64,000 bases of DNA from NCBI GenBank assembly GCA_009746045.1, contig RPFO01000132.1:745590-809589 (forward strand). The letters are read 5' to 3'. Position 1 is the first letter of the stretch. Each line of letters opens with the position of its first letter. A program made the translations under genes and the position numbers. Shown piece after piece: positions 50,741-63,240 of the stretch. The notes below the pieces were generated by a model. That model did no database searches. It saw only the letters and a list, made by a program, of their open reading frames with translations, and had not been told where the DNA came from. This DNA comes from Mesostigma viride (taxonomy: Eukaryota > Streptophyta > Mesostigmatophyceae > Mesostigmatales > Mesostigmataceae).

Positions 50741-53700
50741 ACCCCATATTTATTCAGGCGAATGCCGGAGAATAAAAAGCGAAACTCAGAAAACGAAAAC
50801 ACTAACGTTTTCGGGGATATTGTGCAGCATAATCTGAGCTATCGTGCCGGGATTTTCATCTCCTCTCGTAACCAGGACTTTTAGACACGTACCACCGAGA
50901 AATCTGGTTTTCGCGAAAAAAATGGTGCGCTGCAAAAAACAATTTGTCCCGTTCAGTTCCCTCGTCGCAATCACAGCTCTTATCATTCCAAAATTATTCC
51001 ATGGATTAACCGTGATGTAAGCTTCGTTTTGACACCTCGAGCGGCTGCAGTGACGCAAGTTTCAAAACGCTAGCTGATACTCGACCGCCATGGGTGTTTT
51101 CGTTTGTTTTCGTCTCTGGTGTCGCGGGAAAAATCGAGATGACGACCTCCGAGTCTCGGTCACTGTAATGCCCAGCTCGTAACCGGCAGCCGGTGACCGT
51201 CGCGTGTCCGCCCCTGTAACCCCCGGTCTGTCAGTCAGTTCGTCCCGGTCGCATTTCCGTTTCGATCCGCGTTGGTTTCCGTTTTTTTACCCTTTTTAAC
51301 CGTTTTCCCTCCCGTTTTGATCCGAGGTAATTAAGTCCGGATCTGAAGTAGGTTCGAAGTAACTAGGTTTAAACTCGAATTAGCCAGGTGCGTCGATTGA
51401 AAAAACGGCCGAAATCGGACGAACAAAGTTAATGTACCTTGATCGAACCGGTATTTTACGGGGGGTCTCAAACACAGCCATTTTCGATGAGTGTGGTGGG
51501 GTATTGCTATGTAGCTACGATTAATAAGTCGTATGCTATGTCGGGGACGCAGGCGTGCTGTTCACGGGCGGAATGCCGACATATCGAGACGAAAAAGACC
51601 GATATCTGCTGCATGGGTGCAGGCCGATGGCTGTAGCGCACGAAATCGGAGGCGATAGCTGCATGCAAGAAATAATTTAGATCAGCGTGTTCGTCATCAA
51701 AAGACGAGTCGACTAAATTTCATGGCCGGAGTCGAAAGTTATGAGCATTCTCGGCAGCCATAGCTCGGCACTATTCTACACTCTATCAAAGAAAAAGCCA
51801 CGATCGAGCCACGAGGTAGCCATGGCTGACGGCGGAGCTCATAAATAACTTTCACGTTTGGGCACCGAATTCGGCTGTGAATATCACAATCGCTTCTTCT
51901 TTCTAAGACGCACACGCTGATATAATTTTCCAAAGCTACTGCGCAATATATGGCGAGCAAACGCTCCTCTGCGCAACGCAGCCTGGCGGCTGCGCTCACT
52001 GAGCCCTGAAAATACGTCTGCAGCTCCGGCTGCAGCTTCGCCCTGAGTCCGGCCCAGAAGGCAGCGGCGCCACTAGCCAAGCCCTAGCTAGTGGTCTCCC
52101 AGCCCCCTCCCGGGCTCGCCTCGCCCGCAGCGTCGCCTTCAAGCCCAAGCGCAGTCGCCCTGCCGAGCCCACCTGCATGGGAAGCGCTCGACTTTGACGC
52201 CAGCCAGCCCGGCTTTTTTGACAAGCTCAACGAAGACCGCATCCTGAGCTACGTTTTCTGGGGATCACACGCCTCGCTTATCGAACTGTGCAAACAGCTC
52301 TTCCCCCAGGGTCGCCTTGTCGATTCAGGACTGCCTTCGGAAGCGCCCATACGACTATACATCCTCACCGCCCCCCGCCGGCCCGCCCCGAGCTGCAGAC
52401 ATACATGCCCTCTTCTCCCTCCTTAGACGCTCGATCCTTCGGGGAGCTCTGGCCCCCCAAGCCCCTCACCGGCATGCACCACCTTGACCGAATCCTCCAA
52501 TGATCCGCTCACCCCTTAAAGAAGGAGGCCCTCGCGCAGCACGTGGCCCCCCTCGCTGCAGATGTGGCGGCCATGGGCAGCACGCTGACAGCTAGTGCCG
52601 AGCTCCCCCTCCTCTCCACCATCTCCACCGCCACCTCCACCCTCCTCGCCTCCTCCAGTGACCGCCACCACCCCCTGGGAGATCAGGAGGTGGCACCTCC
52701 GACGCCATCACCGCCCAGCTCCGCGACATCGACCAGCGCCTCAAGGACAACGTCATCGCCATCATGGTCCTGCAAAACACCGCAGGCCTCACCGCCAAGG
52801 CGGTCAAGGACATTGCCGCCAAGCCAGCCCTCTCTGGCCCGGCCATGGCGATGCTCCTCTCATGTACCCAGACCTGCATGGGCGGACATATGCGTAAGCA
52901 ACACACCACCTCAACCATGCACCTCCGCCGTTGCAGCACAGCTCCAGCAGCAGAAACTCGACCTCCGCGAGGAGGCCGAGCTCGCCCAGCTCAGCCTTAA
53001 TTAACGTCATCATCAAGAACTTCCACATGGAGGAAGGTGAGAATTCCGAGAAGCTTGCACATGCGTTTGTTTGAGAGCAAAATCCTTGATCGCATGGGCC
53101 TTCTTGGTGAGATCACTGAGCTGGTCGCCCACCACCTTCCCCGCTCGCGGGGTAAGGCAGGGGCGCCCCCGCTTCTTCTCATCTTTAAGAACCCATCGAA
53201 CAAGATTTCTTTTCTCAGACGCCGCAAGCGGCTCGAGAAGACTCCCTTGATCACCTTGGACGACGACTTGACCCTGGCGTAGCAACACCGGCGACGGGAG
53301 CTATGGCTGACCTACCTCCAGGTCCAGCAGACCGCGGCGGGGCAGCCAGTGTACTGGAAGCTGGGGGCGGCCGTCTACGTCGGCCACAAGCCCTGGCACG
53401 CGACCACCGCGGCCCCAGCGACTCCAGACGCCCCAGCTTAGGGGAATACAGCAGTAGTATAGTGTAGAATAGTTAGACCGTGTCCTTGTACATGCACGCC
53501 CGACTACAGGCACTAGTACTTAACTTATATGAGCTGACTCATGAACATTATTTAGTCATGTACATGTGTGTCCATGATGCGCCACACACCAGATGATGCC
53601 TAGCTTTATTTATTTAGTGATGCTGTGCCCATGCAGAGAGCTACTCTCTGCTGAGAAGCCATGCCCTAGCTCCTGTATAGCCATGCTGATCTTCCACCCC

Positions 53701-53881
53701 ATGACGGGCCCCTTTGCACATGCTCTGAGAGATCACTCATTGGTGGTGCCGGTGCCCTTTGTGCACCCAGAGTAGGTGGCAGTTTACACCCCCCCACCTG
53801 CAGGAAGTAGCCAAGAGTGTATTACAGGCCATATGCCCCGTCTCAGGGCTATTGCGGGAATTGAATTGAATTGTAACATAA
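50741..53881. other. Degraded region, possibly old coding relics
   Basis: From 50741 to about 51740 I see nothing. Between 52091 and 53440 short plus-strand frames give protein-like pieces (LDFDASQPGFFDKLNEDRIL; RDIDQRLKDNVIAIM; KAVKDIAAKPALSGP; QPVYWKLGAAVYVGHKPWH) that change frame repeatedly. They look like one decayed gene or retroelement ORF. No family was recognised. From 53460 to 53881 no coding potential is seen. Confidence 0.35.
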
Positions 53882-54560
53882 TGTTGCGTGCCCGACCCTT
53901 GGAACGGGCGCAACAATGGAATAAATTATGTATTTTGGCTTGTTGTCATAGTCCGTAGGACTTTGGGACTCATTTCGGGCCTTAATTTGGGAATTGTCCC
54001 TTGGTCAGGACTTTTGTATGGAACTATGATAGTTTGTGTGATTCGGACTAGTTATTTTGGGCCTAGGTTGATGTATGAGATCTTCTAGGGGCCGGCGCAG
54101 TCGCGCCGCGCTGCGACTACTTTACAGCCGGTTAAGATCTTGTATTCATGCGTGGATTCTGTAGGTGAGGGTCGATGTCGACCCGAGGATCTTGTGTGGA
54201 CTGCATGTTTCGGAGTTCTCTGGAAGGTCGGCGCCATGTCGGCGCCTCTTGCCAGCTGGGTGGCAGACCTAGGTGAAATTGGTCCGAGGACGAGAGTCTC
54301 GTCCTCTTGGTTCGGAATGAAATGAGTGTGTTATCACCTGTCTGAACCTGGGGCATAATTCCAACTGCATTTGGTAGCTCTATCCTAAATGTTGGTTGTG
54401 TAGATTAATGCAATATTAATCACCGCGAGCCGTAACAGGCCTAAAGCCACGCCTGTTCCGTTAATCCCACTCCCAGAGAGTGGTCGTGGTTAGCCAAGAA
54501 ACCGGGAATAACCTACCTTAACAATAGGATCTTTCGCACGACCCGGATGGGTTCGTTACA
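53882..54560 (+). repeat. 5' LTR of Gypsy B
   Basis: 679 bp, TGTTGCGTGCCC…GGTTCGTTACA, followed at once by the primer site TGGTTATCGGAGG (from 54562). The middle (about 54090-54310) is a diverged reverse-complement match to the Gypsy A LTRs. The first 45 bases contain a small inverted repeat around GTTGCG/CGCAAC. Confidence 0.85.
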
Positions 54561-55188
54561 CTGGTTATCGGAGGTTAGGTTAGGGTGGTTTTACAGGGCG
54601 GCCCAAAGCCGTGTTTAGCTTAGCGCAGGCCCAGAGCCGACCGGCATCATCCCGCCCAGCATCGGCGGTTGCCAGATCCCGGGGACGCTCAGGACAGCTA
54701 CAGCCACAGCCGGCACGCCATCCAAGACCTCTTAACCCTTTGAGGGGTGTCATAGGACGCTAGACGTCCATGCAAGTGGTAAGATTTCCCTGATTTCCTT
54801 CTTGCCCCCCCCCCTGTCTTACCCACGCGCGTAGAAACGGGGTGTTTGTTCTTTGTTGTAATCCGTTTTCATGTCTGTAAACGTTTGTGAGCGGGTTGTC
54901 CCAAAGACAGCCCTCGTGAGCCGTGGGTGGACCCCCAAAGGGCAACGCTGCCTACGGCTCGAGGGTAGTCACCGGCTGGCCGTTGCCTAACTGTGTTGCC
55001 GGTGGCTGGACCTCAACGTCTTTCGTACTGTTTGTGAACGTTTCGTTTCTGCCTTGTGTTTCTCTCTCGCTGTGAGCACGACACCTGCACGTAGAGGTAT
55101 CCTGGGTGGGCTTTCCTCCCTTTCTTTCCCCTTCCTGCATTGCATGCTGAATACTGTGTGATATTGCTTTATACCTAATCGGTAGTTC
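54561..55188 (+). other. Gypsy B leader
   Basis: Primer site and untranslated leader. No ORF of note. Confidence 0.7.
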
Positions 55189-55542
55189 ATGGGAACCTCC
55201 CGCAGCAGACGTAATAATGAAGGAGGATATAGACGTATTAATCAAGGAGGTAGATCCCAATACCTATACTATGCAGTAGCACACGACGGGGCCACAGGCC
55301 AACCAGGCATTTTTAATAGTTGAACTGCGTGTAGCAATTATATTAAGGATAAAGTCTTACACCCAACGTCGTTAGCTAGATGGCAGGGATTTAATACCTT
55401 AGCTGAGGCAGATCAGTTTATTAGGGATAATATGCCCCTCCCAGAAGGGCTGCACCAGACTAGGCGTGGCACCCAGTTACCTGCACAGGATGTGTTGCAT
55501 GCACTGGAGCAGCTTCACCTGGGCCCAGTCGCTAGTGCATAA
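55189..55542 (+). pseudogene. Viroplasmin/RNase H1-N-like leader ORF
   Basis: The ATG at 55189 reads MGTSRSRRNNEGGYRR, then a domain with YLYYAVAHDG, GIFNS-stop-TACSNYIKD and LARWQGFNTLAEADQFI, to TAA at 55540. The stop is TGA at 55321, exactly where the viroplasmin/RNase H1 N-terminal consensus has Trp (GIY-x-x-W), so a single TGG to TGA change is the simplest reading. In other proteins this domain binds RNA/DNA hybrids or dsRNA. The homologous relic in Gypsy A shows that it is a family trait. Confidence 0.65.
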
Positions 55543-55756
55543 GTACTACTACCGCTACTAGATACTAGTATAGAGTGAGACTGCCAATAGCCTAGATACA
55601 ATAGTTAGTAGATAATATTAGTACCATTAATTAATTTAGTACCATTAGTTAGAAGCATTAGTTGTGGCTGCCTCTTTTCTCTAGTGCTTGCTTGTGTTTG
55701 GGGACGTACTGTGTATTGTGTACCTAGTACGGTGCTGGTGAGGTACGTGGGCCCAA

Positions 55757-57994
55757 ATGCCCCCTAAGAAGAAAGGTACAGGTGGCACACGGTCCCCAAA
55801 GGACCCTAGGCTGTCCCCAAAGGACGTTAGGGAAGAACAGCAGGAAGTGGCGAGCAAGTCCAGCCAGGGTTCCAGAAGATCTAGCAAGTCCAGTAGGGGC
55901 TCCCGAGGCTCCCGGCGATCCGATGCAGCCGCTAGGGTTACCGCAGAACGGCAGGCGACCCTGGAGTCGCAGCTAGAGCAAGCTGCCCTAGGGTTTGATT
56001 AGCAACCGCAGTCGCCGCAGCGACAGCATCAGTCTCAGCAGTCGCCGCAGCGACAGCCTCAGTCTCAGCAATCAACGTTGTCGCGACAGACGCGGCCGCA
56101 GCAGCAGCAGCAGCAGCAGCTGCAGCAGCAGCAGCAGCAGCAGACGCAGCAGCAGCCGCGACCGCTATTGACCCAGCATATGGGCAACTGGGACAGGGTA
56201 CCTCCTACGCAGCGACCACCATCTGTGGAAGTCGTGCAGGGGGAGGATGAGGAGCTAGAGGCCGCAGATAGCTCGGTAGCTAGCTCGCCGTTTGCCCCTC
56301 CGCCTGAGTTCGTGCAGTCCTCCCAATTGGGGGCATACGCGCGTGGCCGCCCGCGCCTGACCCACCCTTGGGCAGGGCGTGGCCGCGGCGGGTCGGGGCT
56401 GGGTCCTGGAAGGGATCCCCGTCGGGTCTCCTTTGGAGCAAATGAGGGCTGCTCTAGGCCCCCGCCACAGGCGTCAGGGTCGGCTCACGTGCAGACCGAT
56501 CCTGAGGAGGAGGACTACGATCCCCCGGGTCCCTTTCCCACGGTACCCACCTCCCTCCCAGCAAGGAGCGCGCCCACTAACGCCAACTTCAGTCGGCTGC
56601 CCCTGGACGACCCCGGTTATGAGCATCCCACCTCCGTTCGCGTTCGGCGTGAGTCAGCCCCCTTTGCGTCACAGCGGTGTCCGTGGCGCCCCGCCGAGAG
56701 TCCGGCGACCTCGATCCCGAGCGCGAGGAGGACACCTTTGTGTCCCAACGTGGGCATGACCAGACTATAGGACGGGGCTCTCAACAGGAGATGCGGGCGC
56801 GGCGTCACGAGCCCCTCACCTTTTCCAGTCCCGCATACTGCAGGAAGGGCGGCCCCTTGCGACCTGACCCTGTCAAGGCCCCGCCTATGCCAGATTTTAA
56901 GGCGGTGCCCAAGCTCCATGCGGGCATGACTCCCCGTGAGATCGACGAGTGGGCTCGTATGTGGCAACAGTTGTACACCGTATGGTGTGAGCACCATGAG
57001 TGGCAGCTGGCCACCAAGGTTCTGATCCCCTACGTGGTGGTGAAGTGTATGGACCCATCAGTGGTAGGGATGCTTAACGTCGAGAGTGTGGCGGCTCAGT
57101 CATACCCGCAGACGGTTGAGGAACTGCTGGAGCGCATCTGGCGCAAGCTCATCCCTCCCGGCTATCGACTGACTGAGCGGTTTGAGTTCGGCCGCCTACG
57201 TCAGGGCAACACTGACTTGGCGGAGTTCCTCACCACCTTTGACTCCTTTGCGGCGCGGCTGACCGGGGACCTGACGTACGTGGACCGAGTACAAGATTCG
57301 GTTTCTGGAGGCCATCCATCCTGACCTCCTCGCTGAGGTTAAGAAGCACTATGCAGAGGTACCCTGGGACAAGCTTGACATCCACGCTGTCCAGCAGTAC
57401 CTTCTACAGGTGGCCGACGTCATCAAGCAGCCGCGCTACACCAGCACCCGCCGGTTCGCCTCATCCACGATGACACGCCGTGTCCACTTCACTGAAGTGG
57501 AACCCGACCCGTCGGAGGGGGAGGAGTCCAATGACGACGAGCAGCCGGCCACCCAACTGCACGCCATCGATGCGTCCAAGGCCCGCTGTTTCATGTGTCA
57601 CGAGGTCGGGCACCTCAAGAAGGACTGCCCGCGCCTCAAGGCGCGCACCAGCACGGCGACGGAGGCCACCAAGGAGGCCCCCAAGTTTTCTGGTCCCGCC
57701 TTTGAGAAGCGCCCAGCGCCGGCAGCGCGGGATGCTCGCCTGCGCGACGCAGGCGCGCGGGCTGCCAAGCTGCGCGACGCGCGCACGCAGCCCAACCAGT
57801 TCCAGACACCCCGCTTCCCAGCGTCGTTCTCTCGGACGGTGCGCGAGCTCAATGAGATCCTGGCGCAGCAGCAGGCTGAGAGTGACGAGTATGAGGCGCT
57901 CAATCCCGGCGACGACGACGACTCGGATGAGGGGGAAGGGGAGACCGGGCGGTCGGACGAGGCGGCCTCCCGGCCCCGCGATCCTTGCGCATAG
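55757..57994 (+). pseudogene. gag: Gypsy B gag, broken
   Basis: The ATG at 55757 starts a basic Ser-rich head. An in-frame TAG at 56000-56002 is followed in the same frame by Gln-rich sequence (CAG repeats 56098-56155) up to 56770. Frame changes near 56650 and 57270 then carry the capsid block (HAGMTPREIDEW, SYPQTVEELLERIWRKL) and the nucleocapsid with CCHC knuckle CFMCHEVGHLKKDC (about 57587-57630). The end is a TAG at 57992 that overlaps the protease frame by 10 bp, a layout that fits programmed frameshifting for pol expression. Confidence 0.82.
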
Positions 57995-58543
57995 TGCCCC
58001 TTCCCACAGGGGTAGAAGTAGGAGTAGAGTTAGTCAACCGGGTAGAACAGACGCCTGCACCAAATGTGGGCGCGGCCACTCTTGAGGCCGATGTAGCATC
58101 AGGCAATAATGTAGATAGGACTGGCGGGCAGGCCCCAGAGGTCTCCCCGCCCTCTTCAGGTGCAGACGTGTCGGCGACCGAGGTGGACCCAGCTTCAGCC
58201 AATAATGTAGATAGGTCTGGCGGACAGGCCCCAAAGGCCTCCCCGCCCTCTGCACCAAGCAACAGAACACTGCTAGTCTTCAGCGGTGGACTGGCGCTCC
58301 CCACCACCACACTTGACCCGTTTCTGAAGGAGAAGACGATCCTGGATGTTAAGTTTATGGTGGATACGGGAGCGACCACATCTTTTATCCATGAGGCCCT
58401 GGTGCGACGCGCTGGCTACACCATTCGCCCACACCCGACGCCCATCAACGTCCGGTACGCCGATGGTAACAAGCACCCGTCCCCGGGTCTCGTGGATCTC
58501 AAGGCGGTTGTCCAGGGCATCCCGGTGGAGGTAACAGCCACAG
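57985..58543 (+). pseudogene. pro: Gypsy B protease, N-terminal part
   Basis: The linker carries a duplicated motif (NNVDRTGGQAPEVSPPS, NNVDRSGGQAPKASPPS), then the retropepsin site FMVDTGATTSFI. It is cut at a Thr-Val codon by the Copia insertion. Sequence resumes at 61453. Confidence 0.85.
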
Positions 58544-61447
58544 TGTCAGGAAAATAGACCTACTAGGAGTCGTCTCGAAATTATATATTGCATGTGCAAC
58601 TCATCTCAACTTTGTTGCCATAGCCAGTATATATTGCGGAGCCTGAGGCATAATTGTTAAGGAGACAACCCAAAGGTTAAATGCTACGTTGCCTGCCTGA
58701 AAGCTGGCAAGTCACAAAACCACGCAATATTGGCCGTCCAGTTAGGAGCGGCGCATTCGTGGGCGTTGGATGCATTTGGCCCATACATGGGTGAAGGGGC
58801 GCGGCGCCCAGCACTTGGTACTCTACCTAGTACATGTGTATATCAGATTTCTTTCCACAAGTGCATAGGGCTCAACTTAAACATTTTGTCACGCCTTGTT
58901 AGGGCGTCCGCTAGTATCATTTATGGACACAGCCACGCAAGCAATGATCCAAGTAATTCTGACACCGTAGGTACGAAAAGTATTGTGCCGGAATTACAAC
59001 TTCGGCACTCTGTAACTTTTGCTATACGGCACTATTGTCAGTGCTACAAATTGTGCCGGAAATATCACAGCAAGCCCTACTTAGCCTATTAATTATATCG
59101 GCCAGATATACGGCAGGCGGGTGCGATTATTAGGGACGCAAACCCTAATACCTCCGTGTACATCAGGATGGCCACAAACACAATTATCTCACGTACATAG
59201 GCAGTTGGGCACATGATCATAGGGTCAAACCCCTGACACCCCCCTTGCTCAACTCTAAGCCGGGTAGCCGGGTATACAACAGGTTCCCTGACACCCCCCT
59301 TGCACGGCTATCCTGATGTTAAGGACAGACAGGGACCAAAAGACGGTTGTTACAAACACAAAGATGACTGGAGCCCCCAAGTGTCCCTGGGAGTGCGCTA
59401 CAGCCGGTGATTTCTGGTACTGGTTGCTGGTGACTGGTACTTGTCACTGATGAGGCAGATATGCTGGCAGTTACTCCTGCTCCTTCCCGCCACGTCTGGT
59501 CGGGGTGGGTGACTGCGGCAATGCCTAGAGACAGGGGTGTTCAGGTGCTGCTGCAGCTCTCAAGACGCCACGTCTGGTCGCTGGGTGCAGCTGGCAGCTG
59601 AAGCTACTGCGTGCTGTCTCAGGTGTGGAACCCATAGGGGATGTCCATGGTGTTGCCAGGGGGAGTGGTGTCCGTGCTGCCGGTGAAGGTAAGATGGGCT
59701 GCTGGCAGGCCCCCGTCGGTGTGATTGGCACGAGTGGGACGCAGGTGAGGGTACTTGTGCCAGCAGGTATCCGCCTCGTGAGAGAAGCGGCCACAGTGGG
59801 TGCACTTGACAGATGCATCACGAGTAGGTCCCCCGCGGTTGCCCCCGCCCCCGCGTCCGCGGCCACGGTGGGTGTGGTAGGCGGTGCCTGAGTGCGCCTC
59901 CTTGGCAGACTTGGTGCCGTGAACAATATCCCAGGCCTTGAGAAGAGCGGCCTTGGTTTCTTGAAGCGTCACTTTGTCAGCCAGGTTAAGAGAAGCAAGT
60001 GCAGGCAGTAAATCATCAGGCACGCCAGCAATAAAATTTTCAGCCAGGTCCTCCTCGGCCATGTGGCCACCGCCAGCTTGTAGGTCAGCGTGATCCATCT
60101 CGCCCTGCGTGAGAAATTGGCGCATGGTCTGTCCCCGTTCCAGTTTCATTCTGTTAATCTTACGTCTAAGGGCACGACGATTGCTCATTAAAAGCTTTGG
60201 CTGTTCGTATTCCTCGCATAGACGTTTATAGGCAATGCTCCCAACTTTCTGGGGGACATTATTCACGAGCTTAAGAGCCAGGCCCACTAGGCACTGCGTC
60301 AGAGCAGCAAAAAGAATAAAAGTCACGCTGCTCATCATCTTCCACGCCCAACAGAATATTGAGCATGCCAAAAGCGGCCACAATTGCTACAAGCGGAATT
60401 TTCGTGTCCTCCCATTTGCTGGGGTCGGAGCCATTGAAAGGAGTGATGCTCTTGCAGGCGGTAATCAGGTTGAGGTCCTTGGTAGCCTTGGTGGTAGCTG
60501 CCACAGTTGCAGTTGCCATTCTTGGAAAAAAGAAGAGAAATTTCAGGACAATAAGATGGCGATGAGGTAGCAACGATGGTCAACGACTACAAAGACGAAA
60601 TACAGGCTGTCGTCAAGGAGCCGGAACTCTTGGATTAAAAACTGACTGGCTGTAGCACAGGGAGTTGATTCCAGGTTTGTTGATTTCAGGTTTGTACGAA
60701 TTTGCAATTAAAAAAAAAAAAATAAAAAATTCGAAGATGCTCTCCCCCCTTGAGCAGACCGATACCATGTCAGGAAAATAGACCTAGGAGTCGTCTCGAA
60801 ATTATATATTGCATGTGCAACTCATCTCAACTTTGTTGCCATAGCCAGTTTTTATTGCGGAGCCTGAGGCATCATTGTTAAGGAGACAACCCAAAGGTTA
60901 AATGCTACGTTGCCTGCCTGAAAGCTGGCAAGTCACAAAACCACGCAATATTGGCCGTCCAGTTAGGAGCGGCGCATTCGTGGGCGTTGGATGCATTTGG
61001 CCCATACATGGGTGAAGGGGCGCGGCGCCCAGCACTTGGTACTCTACCTAGTATATCAGATTTCTTTCCACAAGTGCATACGGCTCAACTTAAACATTTT
61101 GTCACGCCTTGTTAGGGCGTCCGCTAGTATCATTTATGGACACAGCCACGCAAGCAATGATCCAAGTAATTCTGACACCGTAGGTACAAAAAGTATTGTG
61201 CCGGAATTACAACTTCGGCACTCTGTAACTTTTGCTATACGGCACTATTGTCAGTGCTACAAATTGTGCCGGAAGTATCACAGCAAGCCCTACTTAGCTT
61301 ATTAATTATATCGGCCAGATATACGGCAGGCGGGTGCGATTATTAGGGACGCAAACCCTAATACCTCCGTGTACATCAGGATGGCCACAAACACAATTAT
61401 CTCACATAGGCAGTTGGGCACATGATCATAGGGTCAAAACCCTGACA
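58544..61447 (-). mobile_element. Gag-only Copia-type element nested in Gypsy B protease
   Basis: LTRs 58544-59238 (695 bp) and 60768-61447 (680 bp), running TGTCAGG…CCTGACA, flanked by CACAG at 58539-58543 and 61448-61452. The minus-strand primer site TGGTATCGG adjoins the right LTR and an AAGGGGGGTG polypurine tract adjoins the left. The 2.9-kb element keeps only a broken gag. The LTRs differ by small indels and substitutions, including a deletion near 61052. Confidence 0.92.
59619..60519 (-). pseudogene. gag: Copia-type gag, frameshifted
   Basis: Starts at the ATG 60519 (TACKSITPFNGSDPSKWEDT), shifts frame near 60300, then reads YKRLCEEYEQPKLL, MRQFLTQGEMD, FIAGVPDDLLPAL and a CCHC knuckle CTHCGRFSHEADTCWHKY after a Gly/Arg-rich stretch. 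It ends at 59619 without protease or polymerase, so mobility depended on proteins supplied elsewhere. Confidence 0.8.
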
Positions 61448-61452
61448 CACAG

Positions 61453-61985
61453 TGGCGCCGCTGGGCGCAGCCGACATCATCCTGGGCGTGGATTGGCAGG
61501 ATGCCCAGGACGTGACGATCAGTGTCAAGCGCCGGGTGGTTTGGTTTCCTGATGGCTCTTTCTGGTGCCCGCGGCACGAATACCTAGCGCATGGCACCGA
61601 GGTGCACAACGTTCAGCACGACGCGGGGCCCGAGAAGCCACGACGCCATGCTTCTCAGATGCTGATGAGCAGCAAGACGCTCGCGCGCAACCTGCAGAAG
61701 GGTAAGGAGTACTACATGTATCGCCTTGACTCTGTGCCCCTGATTCAGGAGCTGCTGGAGATCGGCACAGACTTTACTGAGGATGAGATCGCGCGCTACA
61801 ACGCCGTCCTGGCCAAGCGGGAGAAGCTGTTCGACGAGTCTACACCGCAGTTTCCCCCGCCCCGTTCGGTGCTGCACCATATCCGCCTCAAGGAAGGCTA
61901 CGGGCCCATGCACCACGTCCCCGATGTACCGGATGGGGCCCGTCGAGCTGATGGAGCTCAAGAAGATCCTGATGGCCCTCCTTGA
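61453..61985 (+). pseudogene. pro: Gypsy B protease C-terminal part and RT linker
   Basis: Reads APLGAADIILGVDWQDAQ, the second half of retropepsin, then RRVVWFPDGSFWCPRHEYL and the RT-leading linker (TPQFPPPRSVLHHIRLKEGYG). It goes out of frame near 61920. Confidence 0.8.
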
Positions 61986-63240
61986 GCGTGGTCTGATTGA
62001 GCCCAGTAACAGCCCCTTCTCCGCTGGGGTACTCCTTGTGCCCAAGCCTGGGGGCAAGTGGCGGCTCGTCACCGACTACAGGAAGCTCAACGCGATCACT
62101 GTCAAGTCCAAGTACCCGCTCCCGCGCATTGATGACATCTTCAATCGGGTGCAGGGTGCCACCTGCTTCACGGTGATCGACTGCGCCGATGGGTTTTGGC
62201 AGCTCCGCATCGCTGAAGAGGACTGTCACAAGACGGCCTTCAATACGCCATACGGACACTACCAGTTCCGCGTGGCGGCGATGGGGCTCTGCAACTCACC
62301 AGCCAGCTTCCAGATGCTCATGAACAACATCTTGCGGCCCGTCATGGGGACCGCACACCTGCCACAGGTGTCCAGTGACCTGCGCGACCCTCGCAAGGGG
62401 GACAAGCCGCCCTGGTCCTGGAAACGCACTTGCGCTCTGGCCTATCTGGATGACATCCTGGTGTACTCCAAGACCTTCGAGGAGCACCTGGAGGACGTCG
62501 ATACGGTCCTGCGCATCATGGAAGACGAGCATCTCTCGGCCCGCAGGGCTAAAGTTCGCGCGTGGCGCAGCGTCCCGTTCCTGGGCCACACGCTTTCTGC
62601 AGCAGGCGTGGCCACGGACCCCGAGAAGATCGCCTCTGTCCAAAAGTGGCCAGCTCCGACCGACGTGAAGGGCGTGCGTAGCTTCCTGGGGATTGCGTCA
62701 TACTATCGACGCTTCATCCCCAGGTTTGCCACGATCGCGTCGCCCATCAACGCTCTCCTCAAGAAGGGCGTGTCCTTCGTCTGGTCGACACAGTGCCAGC
62801 AGGCCTTTGAGGCCCTCAAGGCCAGTTTGACTGCGGCCCCAGTGCTCGTGCTCCCAGACCCGTCCCTTCCTTTTGTGGTCGCGGCGGATGCCAGCAAGGT
62901 GGCTATCGGCGGGGTCCTCCTGCAGGACCAAGGCAAGGGCTTGCAACCGGTTGAGTACATCTCCCGCACAATGATCCCCGCCGAGCGGAACTATCCGGTC
63001 CACCAGCAGGAGCTGTTGGCTGTGGTCTACTGTTGCCACACATGGCGCCACCACCTGTTGGGCGCACAGTTTGATGTTGCGGTCAGCGAGACAGGGGACC
63101 TCGACCCCGCCCGTTTGATCATTCACACGGACCATAGGCCCCTGACTCACCTCCTGACGCAGCCAAATCTGACGCCCCGTCAGGCCAGATGGATGGAGTA
63201 CCTTTCCCAGTTCGCCCCTTTTAAGATCCATGCAGTACGT
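61920..63240 (+). CDS. pol: Gypsy B reverse transcriptase and RNase H
   Basis: An open frame (61783-63288 includes shadows at both ends). RT: LIEPSNSPFSAGVLLVPKPG, WRLVTDYRKLN, FTVIDCADGFWQL, AFNTPYGHYQFRVAAMGLC and the YLDD active site near 62443. A 25-residue insert (RDPRKGDKPPWSWKR) lies just before YLDD. The connection PEKIASVQKWPAPTDVKGVR leads to RNase H (FVVAADASKVAIGGVLLQD, YPVHQQELLAVVY, HTDHRPLTHL). A frame change near 63235 moves to the integrase frame. It would copy the retroelement RNA into DNA. Confidence 0.92.

Noticed and set aside
54132-54356. Protein-coding ORFs in Gypsy LTRs (also 4120-4413 and 39561-39809)
   Set aside because: They are the same LTR segment in three copies and two orientations, with no recognisable domain.
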